NCBI GenBank assembly: GCA_021730285.1 | Contig: CP082962.1 | Coordinates: 2,170,001 to 2,234,000 of the forward strand | Reading direction: 5' to 3' | DNA from: Desulfovibrio sp. JY | GTDB taxonomy: Bacteria > Desulfobacterota > Desulfovibrionia > Desulfovibrionales > Desulfovibrionaceae | Length of the DNA: 64,000 nucleotides | Part shown: piece by piece, positions 34,281 to 43,100 of the stretch | Numbering within the stretch: position 1 is the first letter of the stretch | Layout of the letters: the number at the start of each line of letters is the position of its first letter | Translations under genes and position numbers: made by a program | Notes under the pieces: model-generated | What the model saw: only the letters and a program-made list of their open reading frames with translations | Told to the model about the DNA's origin: nothing | Databases searched by the model: none

Positions 34281-34796
34281 ATGGATCTGTTCGAAGCCAT
34301 CCATACCCGGCGCAGCATCCGCGCCTTCACCGACGCGCCGGTGTCCGAAGCGGATATGGACACCATCCTGCGCGCGGCCATGGCCGCGCCAAGCGCCGGC
34401 AACGCCCAGCCCTGGCATTTCATCGTCCTCGACGACCGCGCCACCATGGACGCCATCGTCGCGATTCATGCCCACGCGGCCATGATCCAACAGGCACCGG
34501 TGGCGGTGGTGGTGGCGGCCGAACTGGCCCAGGAGAAGTATCCGGGGTTCGGGTACTGGACGCTCGATTGCTCCGCCGCCGTGGAAAATATGCTGCTGGC
34601 CGCCCGGGGGCTCGGCATCGGCTCGGTGTGGTGCGGCATTTATCCCCGGACCGAGCGCATGGAAGGCCTGACGAAACTGCTCGGCCTGCCGGACGGGGTG
34701 AAGGCCCACGCCCTGGTGGTGCTCGGCCATCCGGCCCAGGACTTCAAGCGCGTGGAACGTTTCAAGCCCGAGCGCATCCACAAGAATCACTGGTAG
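34281..34796 (+). CDS. Nitroreductase-family FMN protein
   Basis: A flavoprotein of 171 residues. IHTRRSIRAFTD is the phosphate-binding start of the family, followed by AAMAAPSAGNAQPWHFIVLDD and, near the C terminus, GLGIGSVWCGIYPR and ALVVLGHPAQ. Such enzymes reduce nitroaromatics, quinones or flavins with NAD(P)H. AAGGAGG precedes the ATG. It is the first gene of a tight cluster of five flavin-linked genes controlled by the divergent HxlR regulator. Confidence 0.93.
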   Translation: MDLFEAIHTRRSIRAFTDAPVSEADMDTILRAAMAAPSAGNAQPWHFIVLDDRATMDAIVAIHAHAAMIQQAPVAVVVAAELAQEKYPGFGYWTLDCSAAVENMLLAARGLGIGSVWCGIYPRTERMEGLTKLLGLPDGVKAHALVVLGHPAQDFKRVERFKPERIHKNHW

Positions 34797-34808
34797 AAGG
34801 CAGTACGC

Positions 34809-35396
34809 ATGCAACGCCATCTCGGCCGCACCTGCCTGCTGTACCCCATGCCCGCCACCATCGTCGGCGCCATGGTGGACGGCAGGCCCAATTTCCTGGC
34901 CATCGCCCATGTGGGCATCCTGAACAACGTGGCTCCCCAGTACCTGACCGTGAGCCTGAAGAAGTTTCGGCACACCAGCCGGGGCATCCACGAATCCGGC
35001 GCGTTTTCCATCTGCCTGCCCGGCAAATCCATGGCCGTGGCCACGGACTATGTGGGCATCGTCTCCGGGGCGAAGGTGGACAAGTCGCGGGTTTTCGATG
35101 TCTTTTACGGGGAACTCGGCAATGCGCCCATGATCCGGGAGTGCCCGGTCAATATGGAGTTGAAGCTGCATCAGGTGATCGACCTGCCGGCCCACGAGGT
35201 GTTCGTGGGCGAGCTGGCCGGTTCCTACGCCGAGGAATCCTGTCTGAAAGAGGGCAAGGTGGACCTGGAAAAAGCCAGGCCGCTGCTGTTCGACTATTCC
35301 AGCGGCTGGTATTTCTCCGTTGGCGAGCCCGTCGCCCCCTGCTGGCGGGCCGGCCGGGACTACCCGGCGCAACAGACAGAACACGAAGGAGCATAA
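34809..35396 (+). CDS. Flavin reductase-like (FMN-binding split-barrel) protein 1
   Basis: A protein of 195 residues of the DIM6/NTAB flavin reductase family. Family features are YPMPATIVGAMVDGRPNFLAIAHVG at the start, the HTSRGIHESGAFSICLP FMN segment and the AHEVFVGELAGSY block. It is a paralogue of the next two genes. It follows the nitroreductase by 12 bases and ends overlapping the next start by one base. The partner oxidoreductase is unknown. Confidence 0.9.
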   Translation: MQRHLGRTCLLYPMPATIVGAMVDGRPNFLAIAHVGILNNVAPQYLTVSLKKFRHTSRGIHESGAFSICLPGKSMAVATDYVGIVSGAKVDKSRVFDVFYGELGNAPMIRECPVNMELKLHQVIDLPAHEVFVGELAGSYAEESCLKEGKVDLEKARPLLFDYSSGWYFSVGEPVAPCWRAGRDYPAQQTEHEGA

Positions 35397-35968
35397 TGAT
35401 GGAAAAGGTCTCTCTTGGCGCGACAACCATGACCCTGCCCACCCCGGCCTGGCTGATCGGCACCTACGACGCGACCGGCAAGCCCAACCTCATGACCGCG
35501 GCCTGGGGCGGGATTTGCTGCTCCAAGCCGGTGTGCATGACCGTTTCGCTGCAAAAGCCCCGGCATTCCTATGCCGCCATCTTGGAGCGCAAGGCGTTCA
35601 CGATAAACGTCGCGTCCGAGGCGGACGTGGCCAAGGTGGACTACTGCGGCATCGTCTCCGGCAAAAAAGCCGACAAGTTCGCGGTGTGCGGCTACACGGC
35701 CGTGAAAAGCGAGCTCGTGGACGCGCCCTATGTCGCCGAGTGCCCACTTACGGTCGAATGCAAGCTGATCCATGTCCAGGATCTGGGCCAGCACACCATG
35801 TTCGTGGGCGAGGTGTTGGACGTGAAGGTGGACGCCGCGTGCATGAAGGACGGCAAGCCGGATGCCGCCGCCATAAAGCCCATCATCTTCGCCCCCGAGG
35901 ACCGGCATTACTACGGCCTGGGCCGCGATCTCGGCCTGGCTTTTTCCATCGGCAAGGAGCTGAAATAA
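35396..35968 (+). CDS. Flavin reductase-like protein 2
   Basis: A protein of 190 residues, starting MMEKVSLGATTMTLPTPAWLIG. The family core is kept (PNLMTAAWGGICCSKPVCMTVSL, RHSYAAILERKAFTINVAS, HTMFVGEVLDVKVD). It overlaps the previous stop as TAATG, and a second ATG directly follows. It carries more cysteines (ICCSKPVC) than its two neighbours. Function beyond flavin binding or reduction is unknown. Confidence 0.9.
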   Translation: MMEKVSLGATTMTLPTPAWLIGTYDATGKPNLMTAAWGGICCSKPVCMTVSLQKPRHSYAAILERKAFTINVASEADVAKVDYCGIVSGKKADKFAVCGYTAVKSELVDAPYVAECPLTVECKLIHVQDLGQHTMFVGEVLDVKVDAACMKDGKPDAAAIKPIIFAPEDRHYYGLGRDLGLAFSIGKELK

Positions 35969-35969
35969 T

Positions 35970-36542
35970 ATGGAGAAAGTGCGTCTGGACCCGGAAATCC
36001 TGCCGCCCATGCCTGTGACCCTGGTCGGGGCCATGGTGGCGGGGCGGCCCAATTTCATGACCGCCGCCTGGGTGACGCGGGTAGGGCACAAGCCGCCGAT
36101 GATCGGCGTGTCCATCAACCACCGCCAGCTCACCGGCCAGGGCATCCGGGAATCGGGCGCATTTTCCCTGTGCCTGCCCGGGCCGGAGCTTGCGGAGAAA
36201 ACCGATTACTGTGGGCTCGTGTCCGGGCGCAAGGCGGACAAGGCCGCGCTCTTCGACGTCTTCTTCGGCGAGGTCGCGGCTGCGCCCATGATCCGCCAGT
36301 GTCCGCTGTGCCTGGAGATGACCCTTTTTCAGGCCGTGGACCTGCCGCACCACACGTTTTTCATCGGCGAAATCAAGGCCGGTTGGGCGGACGGCGAAAT
36401 TCTCACCAACGGCAAGCCGGATGTGGCGAAATACAAGCCGCTGCTGCTCACCATGCCCGACAACCGCTACTGGACGCTCGGGGACCATGTCGCCGATGCC
36501 TGGAGCGCGGGCAAGGCGCTCAAGAAAGGAGAACCGCAATGA
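35970..36542 (+). CDS. Flavin reductase-like protein 3
   Basis: A protein of 190 residues and third tandem member of the family (MPVTLVGAMVAGRPNFMTAAW, GIRESGAFSLCLPG, HHTFFIGEIKAGW). It starts one base past the previous stop and overlaps the next gene by four bases (ATGA). It looks closer to copy 1 than to copy 2 around the ESGAFS segment, so the set probably arose by two duplications. Confidence 0.9.
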   Translation: MEKVRLDPEILPPMPVTLVGAMVAGRPNFMTAAWVTRVGHKPPMIGVSINHRQLTGQGIRESGAFSLCLPGPELAEKTDYCGLVSGRKADKAALFDVFFGEVAAAPMIRQCPLCLEMTLFQAVDLPHHTFFIGEIKAGWADGEILTNGKPDVAKYKPLLLTMPDNRYWTLGDHVADAWSAGKALKKGEPQ

Positions 36543-37114
36543 AAGTACTGGCCATCAACGGCAGCGCCAGAAAGGATGGCAATACGGCCATCATGCTGCG
36601 CACGGCCCTTGGCGAAATCGAGGCCGCAGGCATCGAGACCGAACTGCTGCAACTCCACGGCAAGAATATCCACGGCTGCATCGCCTGTATGAAGTGCTGG
36701 GAGAAAAAAGACGGCCACTGCACCGTCAAAAACGACATGTTAAACGAGATCATCGACAAGATGGTCGCGGCCGAGGGCATGATTCTGGGATCGCCCACCT
36801 ACTTCGCCAACGTCTCGAGCAACATCAAGTCCATCATCGACCGGGCCGGCATGGTGGCCCTGGCCAACGATTCCATGCTCGCGCGCAAGGTCGGCGCGGC
36901 GGCGGTGGCCGTGCGGCGCGCCGGGGCCATCCATGTCTTCAACTCCATCAACCACTTCTACTTCATCAACCAGATGGTGGTGCCGGGGGCGAGCTACTGG
37001 AACATGGGTCGGGGCCTCGAACCCGGGGATGTGGAAACAGACGACGAGGGCATGCTGACCATGAAAAACCTCGGCAAGAACATGGCCTGGGTGCTCGAAA
37101 AGCTTCGCGCGTAA
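36539..37114 (+). CDS. Flavodoxin-fold NAD(P)H-dependent FMN reductase
   Basis: A protein of 191 residues. The FMN phosphate loop is INGSARKDGNTAIML, followed by CIACMKCWEKKDGHC, a Cys motif like that of iron-sulfur flavoproteins, and GSPTYFANVSSNIKSIIDR. The CxxCxxC part suggests either a metal or cluster site or just retained cysteines; the full Isf pattern is not certain. It ends the tightly overlapping flavin cluster. It probably supplies or uses reduced flavin together with the split-barrel proteins. Confidence 0.88.
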   Translation: MKVLAINGSARKDGNTAIMLRTALGEIEAAGIETELLQLHGKNIHGCIACMKCWEKKDGHCTVKNDMLNEIIDKMVAAEGMILGSPTYFANVSSNIKSIIDRAGMVALANDSMLARKVGAAAVAVRRAGAIHVFNSINHFYFINQMVVPGASYWNMGRGLEPGDVETDDEGMLTMKNLGKNMAWVLEKLRA

Positions 37115-37226
37115 GGCTTCGGGGTCTACTCGCGGCAAGTTCTGACACCGGCCAACACCACAGGAGTTCCGATGTGCCGGGGAATTTGCTCGGGAAAAAC
37201 ATCCGCCGGCGAAACTGGAGGCACAG

Positions 37227-38243
37227 ATGAAATCGATTATGCTACGCAACGGATTCGGTGTCGAAAACCTGACATTAGCCGAGATGCCGAAACCGGAGCC
37301 TGAAGCGGGGCAGATCCTTGTCAAGCTCAAGGCCGCGTCGCTCAACTATGTGGACCTGCTTTTGGTGAAAGGACAGTTAGACCCCAATCTTCGGCTCCCT
37401 TTTATTCCCGTTTCGGACGGTTCCGGCATTGTTGAAGCGATCGGGGCCGGCGTCACCGGCTTTGCTCCGGGAGATCGCGTGGCGACCACGTATATCCCGC
37501 AATGGGTGGATGGGCGTTGCACCCGGGAAAATTCGCGATTCGAGACGCGTCCCGGTTCTGGGACAACTCCTGGGCAATTGCTCGAATATAAGGTGATGCA
37601 ACCTAACGAGTTGATCAAAATTCCGGCCGCACTGCGTTACGCCGAGGCCGCCACGCTCCCCATCGCGGGCGTGACCGCTTGGAACGCGCTTGCCTACGGT
37701 AAGATCAAGGCCGGCGATACGGTCCTTCTCCACGGTACTGGCGGTGTTTCCATTTTTGCATTGCAATTCGCGAAAGCGGCCGGGGCCAGAGTGATCATCA
37801 CCTCGGGCGATGACCAAAAATTGGCCCAGGCCCAAGAGTTGGGGGCCGACCATCTGATCAACTCCAAGCAACACCCGGATTGGGCGTCCGCTGTTGTAGA
37901 CATAACTCACGGTGAGGGAGCGGACATCGTGGTCGAAACCATCGGGGGGAGCAACCTCGCCAAGAGCATCCACGCCTTGAGACTTGGAGGCCATATCGCT
38001 GTGGTCGGTTTTCTGGGTGGTGTGGAGAGTACGATCAATTTGATCGCATTCAATCTCAAACACGCAAACATTTATGGATTCAGCGTCGGTAACACCCGTG
38101 ATTTTGCGGATATGCTTAGGGCTGTGGAGGCAAATGCCATACCCCCTATCATCGCCCGAAGTTTCCCCCTGGAACAGACGGCGGCGGCGTTTTCCTATCT
38201 TGAATCCGGGCGGCATTTCGGCAAGGTCGTGATAGAATGGTGA
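37227..38243 (+). CDS. MDR-superfamily quinone oxidoreductase-like protein
   Basis: A protein of 338 residues resembling zinc-free quinone reductases. The GroES-like catalytic domain contains AASLNYVDLLLVKGQ, DGSGIVEAIGAGV and PGDRV. The Rossmann part has LLHGTGGVSIFALQFAKAAGA, a variant of the AxxGxxG NADP loop, and VVETIGG. It follows the flavin cluster by 112 bases with GGAGG before the ATG. Base composition appears slightly less GC-biased than the neighbours, so it may be a later addition, but the detoxification theme (quinones, enones) fits the cluster. Confidence 0.9.
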   Translation: MKSIMLRNGFGVENLTLAEMPKPEPEAGQILVKLKAASLNYVDLLLVKGQLDPNLRLPFIPVSDGSGIVEAIGAGVTGFAPGDRVATTYIPQWVDGRCTRENSRFETRPGSGTTPGQLLEYKVMQPNELIKIPAALRYAEAATLPIAGVTAWNALAYGKIKAGDTVLLHGTGGVSIFALQFAKAAGARVIITSGDDQKLAQAQELGADHLINSKQHPDWASAVVDITHGEGADIVVETIGGSNLAKSIHALRLGGHIAVVGFLGGVESTINLIAFNLKHANIYGFSVGNTRDFADMLRAVEANAIPPIIARSFPLEQTAAAFSYLESGRHFGKVVIEW

Positions 38244-38327
38244 GTTGGGTTTCATCGTTGTGGCTCGAACCTCGGGGAAAGAGGAATATGTCCCTGGCCC
38301 CGGAGCATACGAAGGAAGAAAACCAGT

Positions 38328-38681
38328 ATGGCTACAAATACAAGCGCCCCGGGACTGGTCGTCCTGTGGGTGACCGCCGACAAGGAAGCGGCCCTGAACA
38401 TGGCGCTGATGTACGCCAAGAACTCCCGGCTCAAAGGCTGGTGGGACGAGGTGCACCTCGTCGTCTGGGGGCCTTCGGCGAAACTTCTCGCCACGGACGC
38501 CGAACTTCAGGCCGAAGTGGCCGCCTGCCGCGAGGCCGGGGTGACGCTTCTGGCCTGCCTGGCCTGCGCCGAGCGCTACGGCGTGACCGATGACCTCAAG
38601 CGCCTCGGCCTGGACGTGATCTACATGGGCGAGCCCATGACCGGATACCTCAAAGACGGCTGGAAGGTCCTGAGCGTGTAG
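38328..38681 (+). CDS. DsrE-family protein
   Basis: A small cytoplasmic protein of 117 residues with the DsrE/DsrF-like fold: VVLWVTADKEAALNMALMYAKNS, DEVHLVVWGPSAKLLA and the cysteine pair in LLACLACAERYGV. The cysteines could carry sulfur in a persulfide relay, but no partner sulfur-transfer gene is adjacent. It is 84 bases after the MDR gene and may be its operon partner. Confidence 0.88.
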   Translation: MATNTSAPGLVVLWVTADKEAALNMALMYAKNSRLKGWWDEVHLVVWGPSAKLLATDAELQAEVAACREAGVTLLACLACAERYGVTDDLKRLGLDVIYMGEPMTGYLKDGWKVLSV

Positions 38682-38715
38682 GGAGGGGAGGGGGCGGGGA
38701 GGAGAAAAGGCGATG

Positions 38716-38757
38716 CGAGAGGGGGACCCTTTTTGAAAAAAGTGTCCCCCTCTCGCG
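38716..38757. repeat. Module A hairpin
   Basis: The arms GCGAGAGGGGGACCCTTTTT and AAAAAGTGTCCCCCTCTCGC, followed by the tail CTCTCCCCTCCCAAAAACGT. Paired with module B at 38825-38862. It lies 35 bases past the DsrE stop. Confidence 0.82.
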
Positions 38758-38824
38758 CTCTCCCCTCCCAAAAACGTTTAATGGTGACAGGCAGTAACCG
38801 CTGAAAGTCTTTGGGAAGGGGGTC

Positions 38825-38862
38825 TGGGGGAAACCTTTTCTTCAGAAAAGGTTTCCCCCAGC
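38825..38862. repeat. Module B hairpin
   Basis: The arms CTGGGGGAAACCTTTTC and GAAAAGGTTTCCCCCAG with a TTCA loop. The B tail TGAAAGTCTTTGGGAAGGGG is on the left, facing module A. Confidence 0.85.
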
Positions 38863-38932
38863 TCTTTCCCCTGAAACGCATTGTTGGCGGTGGCTCCGTC
38901 TGCTACGCTGTCGGAAAACCGGAAGGTCCCCG

Positions 38933-39655
38933 ATGGCCAATTATTTCAATGCGTGCCTGTCCCATATCGAGGACGCCCTCGGCCATATCGAAGCGCCCGA
39001 AGCCGTCCAGGAAATTCTGGCCATCATGGACGCGCCGCCCATGGAGCTGCAGGCCATCACCCATATCCGGCTCTACGCCGAAACCCTGCCCAAGGCGGCC
39101 GAGTATCCGCTGACGCCGGCCCTGCGCCATCTGCATTTCCTCTGGGACGCCTTCGACAAGCTGCCGCTGTGCCTGGTGGTGTCGTTTTCCATCCCGTTTC
39201 GACGGCTTCTGGCCAGACGGCTTTTCGGGGCCTGCGGCGCGGCCTTCACGGCCGAGGAAAACCTGCGCTTCAATTTTCCCCAACTGCTGAGCGTCGGGGA
39301 CAACGTGTTTTTTAACCGCAACGTCTTTCTGGACACCAAGGGCGGGGTGCGCATCGGCAACGATGTGGCCGTGGCCGAGGACGTGCGCGTTTTCACCCAC
39401 AGCCACGACGAGGCCTCGCACATCACCAGGAGCTACAAGCCGGTGGTCATCGGCGACTACGCCAAGATCTATTCCGGCGCGGTGCTGCTGCCCGGCGTGA
39501 CCATCGGCCGGCAGGCCATCGTCGCCGCCGGGGCGCTGGTGACTCACGACGTGCCGGACAACATGGTGGCCGCCGGACGGCCGGCGACGATCCTGCGGGA
39601 ACGGCGCACCGAAGGCCACGACGGCGTCGGCCTCGACCATATTTGGTTGTTTTAG
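38933..39655 (+). CDS. Hexapeptide-repeat acyltransferase
   Basis: A protein of 240 residues. The C-terminal half is a left-handed beta helix of hexapeptide repeats: VFFNRNVFLDTKGGVRIGNDVAV (in parts), the catalytic-type histidine in VRVFTHSHDEA, VVIGDYAKIYSGAVLLPGV and IGRQAIVAAGALVTHDVP. The first ~100 residues are helical and not typical of small maltose or serine acetyltransferases. The acceptor is unknown; no polysaccharide genes are adjacent. Confidence 0.85.
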   Translation: MANYFNACLSHIEDALGHIEAPEAVQEILAIMDAPPMELQAITHIRLYAETLPKAAEYPLTPALRHLHFLWDAFDKLPLCLVVSFSIPFRRLLARRLFGACGAAFTAEENLRFNFPQLLSVGDNVFFNRNVFLDTKGGVRIGNDVAVAEDVRVFTHSHDEASHITRSYKPVVIGDYAKIYSGAVLLPGVTIGRQAIVAAGALVTHDVPDNMVAAGRPATILRERRTEGHDGVGLDHIWLF

Positions 39656-39676
39656 GAGGGGGAGGGAAAAGAGGGT

Positions 39677-39718
39677 GCGAGAGGGGAAACCCTTTTGCAA
39701 AGGGTTCTCCCCTCTCGC
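39677..39718. repeat. Module A hairpin
   Basis: GCGAGAGGGGAAACCCTTTT and its mirrored arm with the tail CTCTCCCCTTCCTAAACTTC. It stands 22 bases past the acyltransferase stop and is paired with B at 39804-39841. Confidence 0.85.
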
Positions 39719-39803
39719 GCTCTCCCCTTCCTAAACTTCTTAACGGTTACGAATGCGTTTCGTGTAACATCCTGTAACCATTAAAAGTCTTTTGGAAGGG
39801 AGT

Positions 39804-39841
39804 CCGGGGGAAACCTTTTCTTCAGAAAAGGTTTCCCCCGG
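39804..39841. repeat. Module B hairpin
   Basis: The arms CCGGGGGAAACCTTTTC and GAAAAGGTTTCCCCCGG with loop TTCA, and the tail TTAAAAGTCTTTTGGAAGGG at left. It ends 19 bases past the DUF364 gene stop on the minus strand. Confidence 0.85.
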
Positions 39842-39859
39842 CTCCTCTCTCCCCACGAC

Positions 39860-40588
39860 TCAGCGCGACTTGGCGCAAAAGCGTTGCCAGCCCATGAGCG
39901 CCGCCGCGCCGGCCACGGTGGTGCCGTAGAAGATGACCGGCTTGTCGGTGAGGAAATCGCCGATGGTGTCGTTGGCGAGCGTCGAGCCCGTGGACACGAT
40001 CAGGTCGGCCCAGTCCAGGATCGAGGCCTGATCCTCGGGGCCGTGGATGGGCGCGCCGTGCTTGACCGCGCCGATGTTCTCCGGGTCGCGGTCCAGGACC
40101 TTGAGCGTGAAGCGGCTGCTCAGGATTTCGATCATCTTGGGCTGGAAGCCGACCTGGGCGATGCGCGGATTGCCGTAGGTGGCGCTGATGTGGTCGCGGA
40201 AGGCGGTGGCGCAGTCGTTTGGTTCCTTGTCGCGGCAGTGGACGGTGCCGGTGCAGAGCCCCAGGCTGCGGCAGGTGGCGTTGAGGGCGGAGACGAACAC
40301 GGCCCGGCGGAAGTTGCCGGTGAGCTCCATGGCGGCCACGTCGGCCAGGGAGCCGGAGAAATCGCCGAAGCGGTCCGTGAAAGCCTGGCCTTTTTCGCCG
40401 CGAAACACGGCCTCCATGAGCTGTTCCTTGCCTTTTTGCAGTGGGAAATCGTCGCCGTCGGGGTCGCCGATGGCCTCGTGCACCGTGAGCGTGCGGGCCG
40501 TGACAGAGATGGGTTCGCCGAGCAGATCGTGTTCCTTCCACAGGGCGAGGGCTCGCTCGCGCACGGTTTCAAGCATGGTTTCCGCCAT
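39860..40588 (-). CDS. DUF364/DUF4213-type putative heavy-metal chelation protein
   Basis: A protein of 242 residues. The N-terminal part is a DUF4213-like beta domain, and the C-terminal part a Rossmann-like DUF364 domain (IAQVGFQPKMIEIL, DRDPENIGAVK, ADLIVSTGSTLANDTIGDFL, VIFYGTTVAGAAAL). Family members cluster with metal or molybdenum genes, but activity is undetermined. AGGAGG precedes the ATG. It is divergent from nothing obvious and stands alone downstream of the radical SAM gene. Confidence 0.82.
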   Translation of the reverse strand: MAETMLETVRERALALWKEHDLLGEPISVTARTLTVHEAIGDPDGDDFPLQKGKEQLMEAVFRGEKGQAFTDRFGDFSGSLADVAAMELTGNFRRAVFVSALNATCRSLGLCTGTVHCRDKEPNDCATAFRDHISATYGNPRIAQVGFQPKMIEILSSRFTLKVLDRDPENIGAVKHGAPIHGPEDQASILDWADLIVSTGSTLANDTIGDFLTDKPVIFYGTTVAGAAALMGWQRFCAKSR

Positions 40589-40781
40589 TTCCTGCCTCCT
40601 TGTCCGTATGTGCTTTTCCCCGGCGTCACGCGTCGCGTTTCCCGCCGTCTGGGGCTGGCGGAAAATGCTTGGTGCGGGGAGTGTTATGCGAAAACGGAGC
40701 TATGTTGGACGAACGGCAACAGAAGTCAAGGAAGCGCAACCAGACAAAAGAACGGGAAAAGTATGGAATAGGCAACCATAT

Positions 40782-42734
40782 TTAGGCTGAAACATGGTCA
40801 AGGGAGCGTCCATATTCCATAATATATTCAGGATAGTCCAGTGAGAAAAGATGCTTTGCCTTGTTTACTGCTTTGGTGACACACGGGCCGTTGCTTATTT
40901 TTGAAGACAGATGTTTGTCTATTGCCTGCAGCATTGTGGCGTTGTTGGTAAGCACTGCGGAATTGAGCAGTTCCAGTATGGTGTCAGGATTATCGTCGTG
41001 CGTAATGATTTGAAGGTCGTTGTTATTCGTATTGCAATATGCGAGCAACCTGGCAAGTATTGTATGGTTTTGTTTTGGGCAGGATGTATAAAAATTGAAT
41101 AATTTCTCAATATGAGCCTTGTTTCGCGGCAAAGTGAAAAACAGGGAGGCGATATGTGCGTTTTGTGAAGAATCGGTAGCGAGTTGTTTTATAAAATACA
41201 AGGTTGAATATTCCAGGGTGCTTTTGGCTATTTCATTTCCCTTTTCCCAGTAAGGAGTGCAATGCTGCTTGACGGCCTCGAGAAACGAGCCGTTTTGCGT
41301 CCCGGACGGGTTGTCCCTGATCGCTTGCAGAATAAAGAAGTCTCCGGATTTCCAGAAAGACGTACACTTCGTGTATAGCTTCGTAAAGAAATCTTCATGG
41401 CCGGTATTTAAATAGTATGGGAAGATATATCCGAGGGAATAATACAGAATTTGATAGTCGCAGTAGGCCTTGATAGAGGGAAGTTGTTTGTAGAAAAGAT
41501 TGCAACATGTTTCAAAAAGCGCGCAAGTTGTCTTCTCTTTGAATTCATAAGGGATGATGCCCGGTTTTCTTGATTTTTGATCGCTTGGCGTTATGTTCTT
41601 TTCGATGAGCGTGCCTCTGTAGCACGTCAGTTTAGAGTTCATGGATTGCAAGGCTGGAAAGTCGATCTCTTGCATGACGGCAATCGTTTCATCGACCTCG
41701 GCCTTGGTCGTCCACTGGTCAAAGAAAATAAAACCGGGATTGACGGTTATACCAAGGTTGTTGAGGGTCTCTATGGCCTGCAGGTGCTCGCCGACTGTCT
41801 CCCTCTTCTTGTAGCGATCAAGTACGGGCTGGGAAAAGGATTCAATCCCCAGGAACACGCCTGCCAAACCGGCTTTCTTGAGCAAATGGAAAAGATTTTT
41901 TTCGATTGCGGCCGAACGGCACATGAAGCCGAAGCGGATCGGAGGCGCTTTTTTGAGGATCAATTCCGCGAAGCGAGCGGCCCTGTTGTAGGACGCTGCT
42001 GATGTTATGACGAAATTGTCATCGACGAAGTAAAAGTGATAGACGCCGTATCGCTTATTGAGAAAAAGAATTTCCTCGACCACATCCTCGATGTCGCGCG
42101 GACGCCACGTATTGATTTTCCCCGCCCGGGGGATGCTGCAAAAACTGCAATGGAAGGGACATCCTCGGGAACCGGAAATGCTGGCCTGCGGGTGTCGTTG
42201 CAGTTGCCAGGGGAGCATTTCCCGGGACGGCCAGCCGAGGGCGTCGACGTCGAGAGCGGTTTTCTGGGCGACCTCGAGCAGCGGCATGTCGCCTGTGGCG
42301 TCGAATTGGCGCAGGACGTCCACAATGAGGGCCTCGCCTTCGCCACGGACAATGGCGTCGGGATGATAATCCGCCAATTCCTCGGCGGTCAGCGAGGTGG
42401 CCAGGATGCCGCCGAGGATGATCTTGCTTTCGGGACGGTGTCTTTTGATGGCGTCCGCCAGGGCCATGCCGGGGAGGGCATTCATCGAGGTCAGCGAGAA
42501 GCCGATGTAATCCGGTCGGATGTCTTGCAGCAATGTTTCGATGTGCTGCATGCCGGGATCAACGATGGAGCAGTCCCATATGTACGCCTCATGCGTCTTG
42601 GCGAGATTTCTTTTGATGGAAGCGGCAATATAGCCAAGGCCGAGGTTTTCAAGATTGAGATGGGCGCCGACATCGGCGTTGGGGGGCGGGTTCAGGAGAA
42701 GCAGGCGTTTTTTGGACGTGTTGTCAGCCGCCAT
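40782..42734 (-). CDS. B12-binding-domain radical SAM protein with AT-rich C-terminal extension
   Basis: A protein of 650 residues. Residues ~10-150 form a B12-binding-like Rossmann domain (LLLLNPPPNADVG ... SLTSMNALPGMALADAIK, in parts). The radical SAM core has the triad in SRGCPFHCSFCSIPR and a domain reaching to about residue 400. The last ~250 residues are helical, Asn/Lys/Cys-rich and not known to me. The gene is visibly less GC-rich than its surroundings, most strongly in the C-terminal third, which points to horizontal origin. Substrates of this family include methylation and ring-contraction targets; none can be inferred here. I chose the ATG at 42734, where family similarity starts. 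Confidence 0.82.
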   Translation of the reverse strand: MAADNTSKKRLLLLNPPPNADVGAHLNLENLGLGYIAASIKRNLAKTHEAYIWDCSIVDPGMQHIETLLQDIRPDYIGFSLTSMNALPGMALADAIKRHRPESKIILGGILATSLTAEELADYHPDAIVRGEGEALIVDVLRQFDATGDMPLLEVAQKTALDVDALGWPSREMLPWQLQRHPQASISGSRGCPFHCSFCSIPRAGKINTWRPRDIEDVVEEILFLNKRYGVYHFYFVDDNFVITSAASYNRAARFAELILKKAPPIRFGFMCRSAAIEKNLFHLLKKAGLAGVFLGIESFSQPVLDRYKKRETVGEHLQAIETLNNLGITVNPGFIFFDQWTTKAEVDETIAVMQEIDFPALQSMNSKLTCYRGTLIEKNITPSDQKSRKPGIIPYEFKEKTTCALFETCCNLFYKQLPSIKAYCDYQILYYSLGYIFPYYLNTGHEDFFTKLYTKCTSFWKSGDFFILQAIRDNPSGTQNGSFLEAVKQHCTPYWEKGNEIAKSTLEYSTLYFIKQLATDSSQNAHIASLFFTLPRNKAHIEKLFNFYTSCPKQNHTILARLLAYCNTNNNDLQIITHDDNPDTILELLNSAVLTNNATMLQAIDKHLSSKISNGPCVTKAVNKAKHLFSLDYPEYIMEYGRSLDHVSA

Positions 42735-43100
42735 AATGTGATTTCCCGAAACGTAATTACAGAGTCCGCGGACTGCCGTGGCCGCGCGTCCAACGCGGTT
42801 GTTGCCGCGGAAGGTCGGGGGCTTTGCGCCAACACCTCGTCGGGCAACCACCATGGCTGCGCTGGCGCGCAGGCGTTGTGGAAAAGAAGTCGCAGGGCGA
42901 GGGGGGGCGGTTACACGATCGCCGGATCGGATGGGGGCCGGCGCGGGCGGAGAAGGGAAGCGCCGGCCATCATGTGAAGGACGTTTCCCGGAGAGCCCGC
43001 GCCAGGTGAAAGCGTTGCAGATTGAGGAAGGGGAGGGCGCGGGAGGGGTTACCGCTTTTATTTCAAAGGGTTTCCCCCTCCTGCCTCCGCTTCTCTCCTC
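42735..43100. other. Intergenic region with a degenerate module A
   Basis: The first ~280 bases hold no gene I can support. Around 43022-43083 the sequence GAGGAAGGGGAGGGCGCGGG and the imperfect mirror AAAGGGTTTCCCCCTCCTG look like a decayed module A, just past the DUF5320 gene stop. Confidence 0.5.
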
